A stretch of 64,000 nt of DNA from Gracilimonas sp034520725 (GTDB taxonomy: Bacteria; Bacteroidota; Rhodothermia; Balneolales; Balneolaceae), in the NCBI GenBank assembly GCA_034520725.1, contig JAXHNH010000009.1:13646-77645 (forward strand), given 5' to 3'. A program made the translations under genes and the position numbers. Below, piece by piece: positions 1-8,462 of the stretch. The notes beneath the pieces were generated by a model. That model ran no database searches. It was given only the letters and a program-made list of their open reading frames with translations, and was not told where the DNA came from. Numbering within the stretch: position 1 is the stretch's first letter; each line of letters begins with the position of its first letter.

Positions 1-93
1 TCTATCCGATAAGCCCGGATTTGGAGTTGAATGTGAATGTTAAGATGATGATATGTGGTTATACATGTACTTAGAACAAATAAATATCACAAA

Positions 94-990
94 ATGAATA
101 TTCTTATCACAGGCGGAACCGGATTTGTAGGCGACGAATTAAGAACGATGCTTCTTAAAGAAGGTCATAATCTTGTTATTGTAACGAGAAGTCCTAAAAA
201 ATACGAAGACGAAAATGCCCAGAATCAGCGGTTTATCTCCTGGGAAGATGATCTTGTTTCAGAAATGGAAGAAATGGATGCAGTGATCAACTTTGCGGGG
301 GAGAGCATCTTTGGTCAGCGCTGGACAGAAGAAGTGAAAAAGCGCATCATGGGCAGTCGCATTAGAACCACGGAACGCTTGGTTGAAGCAATGGAAAAAG
401 CTAAGAACCGACCTGAAGTCTTTATATCCGCATCCGCATCGGGCTATTACGGGGACAGAGGTAGCGAGGTGCTCACAGAAGATGAACCTTCTTCAGATGA
501 TTTTCTTGCCCGGGTATGTGTTCAGTGGGAGAAAGCTTCTCATAAGGCAGAAGAGTTAGGAGTGCGTGTTGCAAATCCCCGGATCGGAATTGTACTCGAA
601 AAGGGCGGGGGTGCATTAGAAAAGATGATTCCTCCTTTTAAATTTTATGTGGGAGGTCCTATTGGCAGTGGAGAACAATATATGAGTTGGGTCCACCGTA
701 CGGATTTGTGTAACGCTGTTATATTTCCTCTTCATAATGAAGAAGTAAAAGGCCCATATAATGTTTGTTCTCCTAATCCTGCAACAATGAATGAATTTTC
801 TGAGATGTTAGGTGATATTATGCGAAGACCTTCATTCTTTAGGGTACCAAGATTTGCATTGGACATCATATTGGGAGAAGCTGCAAAACCCGTTACGGAC
901 AGTATCAGAATGCAGCCCAAAAAATTACAAGTGGCCGGATTTGAATTCCGATTTGAAGAATTGGAAGAAGCGCTGGCTGATATACTTTAA
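94..990 (+). CDS. TIGR01777-family NAD(P)-binding epimerase (YfcH-like)
   Basis: The protein is an extended short-chain dehydrogenase-like epimerase of about 298 residues. The N-terminal GGTGFVG (about residues 7-13) is the Rossmann dinucleotide loop. The mid-protein SASASGYYG carries the Tyr of the SDR active site, and the C-terminus resembles the DUF1731 cap of this family. The family is often labelled a cell-division inhibitor homologue, but its substrate is unknown. The open frame begins at 55, but the ATG at 94 directly precedes the Rossmann strand, so I take that as the start. It is convergent with the lipoprotein gene and ends only 9 nt from it. Family call firm; function unknown. Confidence 0.85.
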   Translation: MNILITGGTGFVGDELRTMLLKEGHNLVIVTRSPKKYEDENAQNQRFISWEDDLVSEMEEMDAVINFAGESIFGQRWTEEVKKRIMGSRIRTTERLVEAMEKAKNRPEVFISASASGYYGDRGSEVLTEDEPSSDDFLARVCVQWEKASHKAEELGVRVANPRIGIVLEKGGGALEKMIPPFKFYVGGPIGSGEQYMSWVHRTDLCNAVIFPLHNEEVKGPYNVCSPNPATMNEFSEMLGDIMRRPSFFRVPRFALDIILGEAAKPVTDSIRMQPKKLQVAGFEFRFEELEEALADIL

Positions 991-999
991 TTCTTTCAG

Positions 1000-3654
1000 C
1001 TATTGAACTTCATCTTCTTCTGTTTCTTGCTTGTTAATGGTCCAGCAACGTAACCCTTCCCGTGTTTGCGCTATTAACTCTTTGAGCCCATCGCCGTTAA
1101 TATCCGTTATCAGAACATGCTTCATTCCGGATGTCGGGAGATTAAAAAGTCGCCTATCAGTCAGTACCTCCCATGCAAATAGTCTGCCAAATTCAGCCAG
1201 TGCCAACACCTCTCTGTTCAGGTCCCCGTTGATGTCAGTTATAATAGGAGCGAATGTGGAAGAAGCTGGTTGTCCCAGGCTTTTTGTATATCTGAGTTTC
1301 CCGGCTTCATTATACAGGAAGATCGATCCGCTTGTGCTTTGAGTCACGATCAAGTCTTCGTTGTAAAATCCGGTTGAGTCTTTGAGCAATACGTTAGGCT
1401 GTACCTTCAGTGACGAAATTTCACTGTTGGATACGTAAAGTGACCTGATACCAACTGAGTCTTCTGAAATAACAGAAGCAAGGGAATCAGCAAAAACCGG
1501 ATTCGTACCGATGGAGTAGACGTAGCCATCTGAAGCTCCGGCTAGTACCTGATTCTTAAAATGAACTGGTGAACCTGTAAAAGGTGCATTTATAAATTGA
1601 GGGTATCCCGGTCGGGCATTACCATTGCGCAGCCAACTGTGTAAAATATTTTCTGAGAATGCCCATAATGACCAAGTGTCATCCACCAAACTAAATACCG
1701 GCTTTGTGTTCACCACAGTATTGGTATTTTGAGGCCAGCCTCTTACGTTGTCACCTCGTCCGTCAAGCACATGAACCTTGCGGTCTTGTGTAGCTACTAC
1801 GATCTCAGGAACTCCGTTTCTGAGAACATCCTGAACCAGTATTGGGGCTGAGATCTGTTCTCCCACTTCGATTGGGAAGCGGGGTAAGAGATCCCCATTT
1901 TCATTCCACGCAAATATCTTGGAACCTGCTGCCTGTATAACGATCTGTTGATTGTTTCCGTACCAGTCGTAAAGAGCCGGACTCCCAACGGGTTCCAATC
2001 CGTTTGTGGTTGTTTCCATGGCAATAGTTCCATCCATGGCCAGAGCCAGAACGCGTCCACTTTGGGTAGATATTACAATTTCATCCGCCGAACTTCCCAC
2101 CAGGTCACCCAAAACAGGTGTGCCGCTCAGGTCATTATTGGATAAGGGTACCACCCATAATTCTTCGTAGGGGACACTCGAACCTTCTTTGGAAAAGGTA
2201 TTTAGTTTAAGATCGACTGTATTACTGCTCGCTGTGAACGTCATAGCTGTGAGGTCAAAACGACTGAGCACTCCCCCGGCTGTGGTTTCCGGTTTCAGGT
2301 AAGGAGTAATGTATTTCAGAAATTCATTGGAATCAGTCCATACAAAACCGCTAACGGCTTCAGGTAAGTTATCTCTCATGGAGGAATAAGTATCCTCGTA
2401 GTAAATAACGCGGCGACGAATACGGTCGGAATTAACACTTTCGGCCAGTCCTTTTCGTTTAGCGATCACTGCAACATCACTGGAGAAGGCCAGGTAAAAG
2501 TCACGGAGGTTACTCAATTCTGAACCGATCAATTCACCCAATACACGGCTGCTGATCTGATAGGTGTTGTCCTGACGATCAATAAGACCTTCGTTATTGA
2601 GTTCAAACATTTCCTGACGAAACTGGCTCAGGTTGCGGATCTTCCTCATAAACAAATATTCACCTTCTTCCTGTAATCCGGATTCAGGAAAGGATTCAAA
2701 AGCGAACTCAGACGACATAGTGTTGGCGATCTCCTGATAACGATCCACGTCATTCAAAAGAAGTGAATCCAATGGAGTCATGAAAGAGTCTTGCGGTTTG
2801 GCGGGAACTGTGGTCACAGGCAGGCGCATAATTGCAAAGGTTGCCACATTACTGGCAATGTGCCTGTCGAGCGTGATGGGCTTGTTTTCAAAGGTAAAGG
2901 CGTCAACCAATATTGAGCGGTTATCCAATAAGGGAATGGTACCTGTTAACTCTACATTGGCCGTGGTGTCTTCAATAAATTGAGTATTTATGATAGCCGG
3001 TGCGGTTCCACTGAAGGAATCCATAAGCCCGGGGCGACTGCTTACCTGTGCATATTGCTCTATCCATTTATCAAGTTTAGGGGTATTTAATACCAGCGAG
3101 CTTCTAGGTGGCTCACTGCCTAGTTTGATAGCAGGAGATTTGCCAACGTAACTGCGAATGGCGTTTTCGATCAGTAGGCTGGATTTGGATAGAATGAGGT
3201 TATCTCGAACCTGAGCTGCGTACAATTCATCTCTGTTAAAGAACAGACGATGAATGGTCATTTCATTAAATCGGTAATTATTTTGGGTAAAAGGCTGATA
3301 AAAATTTGAAGCCCAATTTTTCAGGTTGTTATCACTGAAATCGATAATGTAGAGCAGCTCTGAATTTGTAGAAGTTACAGGATTTAAAACCAGGGCCTTT
3401 ATTTTGAGCTGTGTATTCAGGTTGTCTCCCAGGCCGGCAACTTGCTGAATACCTGATGGGGTCATATCATCCAGATATGATGCATATTCTTTGGCAATAA
3501 TATCCTGTACATTTATACCCTGATCAGGGACAACCACAAAAGTGGAATTTTCCGGGATCAGTTTATGCCATTCATTATTCGGTGTGGAAGAACAGGCAGA
3601 AACAAAACTTAAAATGAAAAAAGTAATTAAGATGTTTGTAGAGCGTTGCATCAA
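1000..3654 (-). CDS. Lipoprotein with C-terminal beta-propeller (FG-GAP/PQQ-like repeats)
   Basis: The 884-residue protein has a lipoprotein signal with lipobox VSAC (Cys at about residue 21), so it should be anchored in an envelope membrane. Residues 25-480 form a region I do not recognise, possibly DUF3352-like. From about residue 500 there are repeats of the type DINGDG followed by hydrophobic strands (DINGDLNREVLAL, DINGDGLKELIAQ), typical of FG-GAP/VCBS or PQQ-like propeller blades. The repeats suggest a scaffold or sensing role in the envelope. It is divergent from the BatA-like gene with about 100 nt between. No catalytic motif is visible. Confidence 0.75.
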   Translation of the reverse strand: MMQRSTNILITFFILSFVSACSSTPNNEWHKLIPENSTFVVVPDQGINVQDIIAKEYASYLDDMTPSGIQQVAGLGDNLNTQLKIKALVLNPVTSTNSELLYIIDFSDNNLKNWASNFYQPFTQNNYRFNEMTIHRLFFNRDELYAAQVRDNLILSKSSLLIENAIRSYVGKSPAIKLGSEPPRSSLVLNTPKLDKWIEQYAQVSSRPGLMDSFSGTAPAIINTQFIEDTTANVELTGTIPLLDNRSILVDAFTFENKPITLDRHIASNVATFAIMRLPVTTVPAKPQDSFMTPLDSLLLNDVDRYQEIANTMSSEFAFESFPESGLQEEGEYLFMRKIRNLSQFRQEMFELNNEGLIDRQDNTYQISSRVLGELIGSELSNLRDFYLAFSSDVAVIAKRKGLAESVNSDRIRRRVIYYEDTYSSMRDNLPEAVSGFVWTDSNEFLKYITPYLKPETTAGGVLSRFDLTAMTFTASSNTVDLKLNTFSKEGSSVPYEELWVVPLSNNDLSGTPVLGDLVGSSADEIVISTQSGRVLALAMDGTIAMETTTNGLEPVGSPALYDWYGNNQQIVIQAAGSKIFAWNENGDLLPRFPIEVGEQISAPILVQDVLRNGVPEIVVATQDRKVHVLDGRGDNVRGWPQNTNTVVNTKPVFSLVDDTWSLWAFSENILHSWLRNGNARPGYPQFINAPFTGSPVHFKNQVLAGASDGYVYSIGTNPVFADSLASVISEDSVGIRSLYVSNSEISSLKVQPNVLLKDSTGFYNEDLIVTQSTSGSIFLYNEAGKLRYTKSLGQPASSTFAPIITDINGDLNREVLALAEFGRLFAWEVLTDRRLFNLPTSGMKHVLITDINGDGLKELIAQTREGLRCWTINKQETEEDEVQ

Positions 3655-3756
3655 TAAGAAAAAATAAGCTGTTTAGGATATTATGTAATGACTAATGGCA
3701 GTAAGCATAAAAAGTTCCTGTCAGAAAAAACAAAGGTAACATTTTTTGAGCGCTAA

Positions 3757-5859
3757 ATGAGTTTTCTAAATCCATTTTTTTTATTGGCATTGATAGCCGT
3801 GGGTCTGCCGCTGGTTATTCACCTCCTGAATCTTAGGAAGCCACAGAAAGTATCATTTTCTGCGCTGTCTTTCTTCCGTGAGTTAAAGAATACCACGATC
3901 AAGCGGATCCGGATCAAACGATATTTGTTACTTTTTTTGCGTTTGGCAGCTATTGCCTGTTTCGCCTTTGTTTTAGCCCGTCCGTTTCTTCCTCCGGGCT
4001 ACTCTTCTGGGAATGCCGTTCAGGCTCCTGCTCTAAACGGAATCCTGATAGATAATAGTATAAGCATGTCCAGAATTGGGAAGCAAGGACCGCTTTTTGA
4101 TTTTGCAAAAGAGATCGTTGGGTCCATACAGAAATCAGCAAGAGATGATGACCGCTTCATTGTGCGCTTCACGAATGGGGATGAAGCATCCGGTAACATA
4201 CTCAGCAGTACAAATGTCGATCGTTTGCTGGCAGACCAAGAAGTGTCTGAATCCGGTAATTTTATTCAGTCCCGTTTCCGGTTGTTATTGGAAGCCCTTG
4301 ATAACGCACCATATCAAAATAAGAATCTGTTTGTAATCACTGATACACAGCGTTCACAAATAGAGCCACTGCAAGACCTGGAATTTGAAGACCTAACTAT
4401 TACGGTGATCGATGTAGGGCAGGTCGATGTTCAAAACACCTATGTCAGTGAAATCAGCAGTTCAACAAGTATGATGGGAGCCGGTATTCCGTTCAACATT
4501 GAAGTTGAGTTGGTAAATGAGGGAAGGGTTAGCGCCATCAATCAATTCGTTACCATTGAATTTGAGGGGAGAAATGCAGGTCAATTCTCTGTCTCACTTG
4601 AACCGAATGAACGAAAGACCTTTACCTTTGAAGTAAATGCTTCCCAAACGGGATCAGCAAACGGCAGGGTATTTATTGAAGGAGATGAGTTTCAGGCTGA
4701 CAATAACTATTATTTCACCGTTCAGATCCCTGAACAAAGAAGTCTTTTATTGATCCGAAATTCTGATCCCCGAAATAACCGCATCTCCTATACTACAACG
4801 ATGCTGAAGGCGGCAGGTGAAAATGATGCTCAACTCAGTTATAACGAAATTGATTTGGATGAACTGGAAAGTGAAAACCTTTCAACCTATGATGCTGTCA
4901 TCCTGGATGGCTTGAATACAATTCCGGAGTATAGCTTTGAAATGCTGGAAGCATTTGTTCAAAATGGAGGAGGCCTTGTGTTCTTTCCCTCTGAGAATGG
5001 AGATCTGGTAAACTATAACTCCCTTTTTGAGGGATTCAATGCCGGGAGATTTGCCGGTATACTTGGTGATTATGCATCCTTTCGATCAGTTGCAGAGGCC
5101 AATGAGATCCTTCAGGATCATCCGATATTTGAATCATTGTTCGAACAGGGTGAAAATGAAGAACTAAGGATCAATAGCCCCGCTATTTTTTATTATCTAA
5201 AATTCATGAGTTCGCGAACCGGGGTCCATTTTGATCTCTTTTCCCTCAATAATGGTGACCCGCTCATTCATGAAAAACGATTTGGAGAAGGAGTACTTAT
5301 CATAGCTTCGATTGGCAATGATCCGGGCTGGTCTAATTTTCCAGTTCAACCCGTCTATGCTCCATTCTACTACAGACTTCTTTTGTATGCGGCCTCTTCT
5401 GATCAGGGAGGATTTACCGGGCACACACTCGGACAGCCATTCAGCTGGGTTGGAAATATAAACGCCGATGAAGCCGTTATAGAAACAGATTCGGATCAGA
5501 TACGACCATCAGTCGATATTGTTCCTTCCGGAGTAAGACTACGATATCCTGCTGAGGAATGGGTTCCGGGTTGGATCACAATTATTGATGGTGCTAAGGA
5601 GGTTACCCTATCAGTAAACACAGATAGATCAGAAAGTATTTTTAATACCGTAGGTGAGGATGATTTGGAAAACCTGATCGAAGGAGCTGACATTCTTTGG
5701 GTTGAAGCCGATGATGTAGATGGCAGTGAATTGCAGAACCGTATCGCCTCAACAGGATTTGGGCGAGAGATCTGGAGTTGGTTTATGATTGCGGGTTTGC
5801 TTTTTTTAATTGCCGAATCAGTGGTTTCAAGATGGTATAAGGCAGAGTCATTGGATTAG
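3757..5859 (+). CDS. BatA-domain / VWA membrane protein
   Basis: A 700-residue membrane protein. The first about 80 residues match the BatA N-terminal domain: a membrane segment followed by HLLNLRKPQKVSFSALSFF and a second membrane segment. A VWA-like domain follows, with the metal-site motif DNSISMS (DxSxS) near residue 95. The middle (about 330-470) resembles a class I glutamine-amidotransferase-like fold used in DUF4159-type proteins, with no clear catalytic triad. One transmembrane helix lies near the C-terminus (WFMIAGLLFLIAESVV). Such proteins in Bacteroidota are thought to act at the inner membrane with MoxR/Bat systems, but no moxR or other bat gene is nearby. Confidence 0.85.
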   Translation: MSFLNPFFLLALIAVGLPLVIHLLNLRKPQKVSFSALSFFRELKNTTIKRIRIKRYLLLFLRLAAIACFAFVLARPFLPPGYSSGNAVQAPALNGILIDNSISMSRIGKQGPLFDFAKEIVGSIQKSARDDDRFIVRFTNGDEASGNILSSTNVDRLLADQEVSESGNFIQSRFRLLLEALDNAPYQNKNLFVITDTQRSQIEPLQDLEFEDLTITVIDVGQVDVQNTYVSEISSSTSMMGAGIPFNIEVELVNEGRVSAINQFVTIEFEGRNAGQFSVSLEPNERKTFTFEVNASQTGSANGRVFIEGDEFQADNNYYFTVQIPEQRSLLLIRNSDPRNNRISYTTTMLKAAGENDAQLSYNEIDLDELESENLSTYDAVILDGLNTIPEYSFEMLEAFVQNGGGLVFFPSENGDLVNYNSLFEGFNAGRFAGILGDYASFRSVAEANEILQDHPIFESLFEQGENEELRINSPAIFYYLKFMSSRTGVHFDLFSLNNGDPLIHEKRFGEGVLIIASIGNDPGWSNFPVQPVYAPFYYRLLLYAASSDQGGFTGHTLGQPFSWVGNINADEAVIETDSDQIRPSVDIVPSGVRLRYPAEEWVPGWITIIDGAKEVTLSVNTDRSESIFNTVGEDDLENLIEGADILWVEADDVDGSELQNRIASTGFGREIWSWFMIAGLLFLIAESVVSRWYKAESLD

Positions 5860-5860
5860 T

Positions 5861-6454
5861 ATGATGGAAATGAATGAAATGTTAAACATATTTTTCAGAG
5901 GTGTGATCCTGTTCTTCACGGTTACTTCAACCTTAATGGCCGGTTATTCACTTCAGAATAAGTTAAGGTTGAGAAAAGTACGCCTAAGCTGGAGGTCCGG
6001 AAAACTGAATGGATACCCACTCTTTGCGACAGTATTTTTGGTGCTTATACTGACATTAGTGTCAATAATATTGTTAAATGACTATTCAACCCGTTATGGC
6101 ATTCTATTTGCATACATATGGATAGGATGCATGTGGTTCGTGTCAAGCTATTTAGCATCGAAATATTACATAACGGACTACGGCATCGTAAAAAATATTA
6201 ATGACCCTTCTCAAACCATTCCATGGTTTCAGATACTGGATTATGTGGAACGAGATGGAAAGAAAGGAGTAGAATATTTGTTCAATTATTCGGAAATGGA
6301 TAAAAGTTTAAGTGAAGGGTATCAGCAACTGAAGTTGTTAGTACCTTCCAAACGGCACGAAGCAGTCAAAAAAATTGTATCTTTGAAGTTGGAAAATAAG
6401 ATAGAAGGACATTCCATTCCGGATATTGACCTCAAGAGAATTCAGGAAGAATAA
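5861..6454 (+). CDS. Small membrane protein with C-terminal PH-like domain, unknown function
   Basis: About 197 residues. The open frame reaches back to 5810 inside the BatA-like gene, but the ATG at 5861 follows that gene's stop by 1 nt and gives a sensible start. Three hydrophobic stretches (about residues 8-25, 50-70 and 78-98) are followed by a soluble tail beginning YYITDYGIVKNI, whose pattern resembles bacterial PH or DUF5673-type domains. It sits between the BatA-like gene and hflX and is probably co-transcribed with both. I do not recognise a named family with certainty. Confidence 0.65.
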   Translation: MMEMNEMLNIFFRGVILFFTVTSTLMAGYSLQNKLRLRKVRLSWRSGKLNGYPLFATVFLVLILTLVSIILLNDYSTRYGILFAYIWIGCMWFVSSYLASKYYITDYGIVKNINDPSQTIPWFQILDYVERDGKKGVEYLFNYSEMDKSLSEGYQQLKLLVPSKRHEAVKKIVSLKLENKIEGHSIPDIDLKRIQEE

Positions 6455-6467
6455 ATAGGTATCACAT

Positions 6468-7757
6468 TTGTTAGACGACGTAAAAAATTCAGATATAGAA
6501 CGAGAACGGGTTGCATTGGTAGGTCTATACGGGCCTGAAACAACCAGATTTCAGGCTGAGGAATATTTAGATGAGCTTGAGTTACTTGCCGATACAGCAG
6601 GCGGAATCACTGTAGAAAAGATCCTGCAAAACAAGACGCATCCGGATCCATCCTCATATATAGGTAAAGGTAAACTCACAGAGCTAAAGAGGATCATGGG
6701 TGAGGAGAATATTGATACGGTCATATTTGACGATGATCTGTCACCTACCCAATTGAGAAATATTGAGCAAGTAACGGATTCAAAGGTTTTAGATCGGAGT
6801 TCGCTTATTCTCGATATCTTTGCCTCAAGAGCCAAGACAGCGGCTGCTAAAACACAGGTTGAGCTGGCTCAATTGCAATATTTACTGCCAAGATTGACGA
6901 GATACTGGACTCACTTATCCCGTCAGAAAGGTGGAATTGGCACTAAAGGTCCCGGTGAAACTCAGATCGAGACTGACAGGCGCTTGATCGGAAGGCGTAT
7001 TTCAGTACTAAAGGACAAACTGGATAAACTGAGTAAACAGCGAACCACCCAGCGTAAAGGCCGGGAAGATATGACAAGGATCTCGCTGGTTGGGTATACT
7101 AATGCCGGTAAATCAACCCTGATGAATGCACTCACAGAAACGGGTGTGTTTGCAGAAGATCGTTTATTCGCAACTCTTGATTCTACGGTAAGGCGTCATG
7201 AGCTTGAAAACCATTCAGTGTTATTATCAGATACGGTAGGATTTATCCGAAAACTGCCACATAATCTGGTAGAAAGTTTTAAATCCACTCTGGATGAGGT
7301 TCGAGAGGCTGACATTCTGCTACATGTAGTTGATGCTTCTTCAAAAATGGCAGATGAATATATTGAAGTGGTTGAAGAAACACTTGAAGAAATTGAAGCA
7401 ACCAATAAGCGCACCATCCTGGTATTTAATAAAGTGGACAAAATGGATGCACATCATGTTGCAGATATGAAGCAGAGGTATCCAAATGCAATATTTGTAT
7501 CAGCAGAACAGAGAATTGGGCTGAAAGAGCTGGAAAGAAGCATTGAAGATATGATAGAACTTGAATATGATAGCCACACACTTCAAATTCCGGTTTCAAA
7601 ATACAAAGCAGTTGCTTTTATTCATGAGAAGGCGACAGTTGAAAACGAGTCATATGAAGGAACTGATGTAGAAATGACCTTCAGCATGTCCGAAAAAGAT
7701 TTTAAGCAATTATCCCATTTGTTGGATACTATTGGGACAAACGGAGAAGTTGTATAA
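6468..7757 (+). CDS. hflX: GTPase HflX (ribosome-splitting / rescue GTPase)
   Basis: HflX binds the 50S subunit and splits stalled ribosomes. The protein is 429 residues, normal for the family. The N-terminal HflX domain contains GKGKLTELK and the Gly-rich KGGIGTKGPGETQIETDRR motif diagnostic of HflX. The G domain shows G1 GYTNAGKST (about residue 208), G3 DTVGFI, G4 NKVD and a G5-like VSA. The start codon is TTG at 6468, preceded by a weak AATAGGT; no ATG gives a better N-terminus. It lies 13 nt after the membrane-protein gene and 2 nt before the CBS gene, so an operon is likely. Confidence 0.95.
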   Translation: MLDDVKNSDIERERVALVGLYGPETTRFQAEEYLDELELLADTAGGITVEKILQNKTHPDPSSYIGKGKLTELKRIMGEENIDTVIFDDDLSPTQLRNIEQVTDSKVLDRSSLILDIFASRAKTAAAKTQVELAQLQYLLPRLTRYWTHLSRQKGGIGTKGPGETQIETDRRLIGRRISVLKDKLDKLSKQRTTQRKGREDMTRISLVGYTNAGKSTLMNALTETGVFAEDRLFATLDSTVRRHELENHSVLLSDTVGFIRKLPHNLVESFKSTLDEVREADILLHVVDASSKMADEYIEVVEETLEEIEATNKRTILVFNKVDKMDAHHVADMKQRYPNAIFVSAEQRIGLKELERSIEDMIELEYDSHTLQIPVSKYKAVAFIHEKATVENESYEGTDVEMTFSMSEKDFKQLSHLLDTIGTNGEVV

Positions 7758-7759
7758 AT

Positions 7760-8425
7760 ATGCTAGTAAAAGAGATATTAAATACCGATATATCGCCACT
7801 TAGGCTCACAGATACCGTAGCAACAGCTTTAATGAAAATTGAGTTGCTGCACACAAATAAGTTCTGTGTGGTTGATGAAGAAGATAAAGTGGTTGGTATG
7901 GCTTCTTTTGAAAAGCTGATTGAGGTTGTAGATGAAAAATCTACACTCGAGGAGATTGAATTGGATAAACCGTTAACAGTTCCAAAAGATCAGCATTTAT
8001 TTGAAGCATCCAGAGTTATGCTGGCAAAGGAGTTGTTTTTGATTCCCGTCGTGGATAGTGAAATGTATTTTCAGGGCATGATCAAAAAAAGAGACCTTTT
8101 AACGGCTCTTGGAGATGCTTTCAATCTTTCCAGTTATGGATCCGTTATCGCTATTGAAATAGATCAGGCTGATTTTACTCTAGCTGATCTTGTCAGGATC
8201 ATTGAGATGGAAGGTGCAAAGATCTTAGGTGTTGCCGTTCAGCAACCGAGTGCCGATAATCCATCCTATAGAGTTTCATTTAAGCTGAATATGGAAGATT
8301 CTTCAGCTATAAGCTCCAGTTTGCGCCGTTTTGGATATACAATTATTTCAGAAGCGAATAGCGAGGTGCTTGAAAATAATTTTTCTGACCGGGCGGATGA
8401 ACTTATTCGCTATCTTGACATATAA
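7760..8425 (+). CDS. CBS-pair domain protein
   Basis: A 221-residue soluble protein. Two CBS motifs occupy roughly residues 1-125 (DTVATALMKIELLHTNKFCV and a second repeat ending MIKKRDLLTAL). The C-terminal part (about 140-215) looks ACT-like, with a beta-alpha-beta pattern. CBS pairs usually bind adenine nucleotides and regulate a partner. The gene begins 2 nt after the hflX stop, which suggests translational coupling, but no enzymatic domain is fused, so the partner is unknown. Confidence 0.8.
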   Translation: MLVKEILNTDISPLRLTDTVATALMKIELLHTNKFCVVDEEDKVVGMASFEKLIEVVDEKSTLEEIELDKPLTVPKDQHLFEASRVMLAKELFLIPVVDSEMYFQGMIKKRDLLTALGDAFNLSSYGSVIAIEIDQADFTLADLVRIIEMEGAKILGVAVQQPSADNPSYRVSFKLNMEDSSAISSSLRRFGYTIISEANSEVLENNFSDRADELIRYLDI

Positions 8426-8462
8426 GAAGTAACCATTAACCTATTTTAGTTAAACGAGTTTC

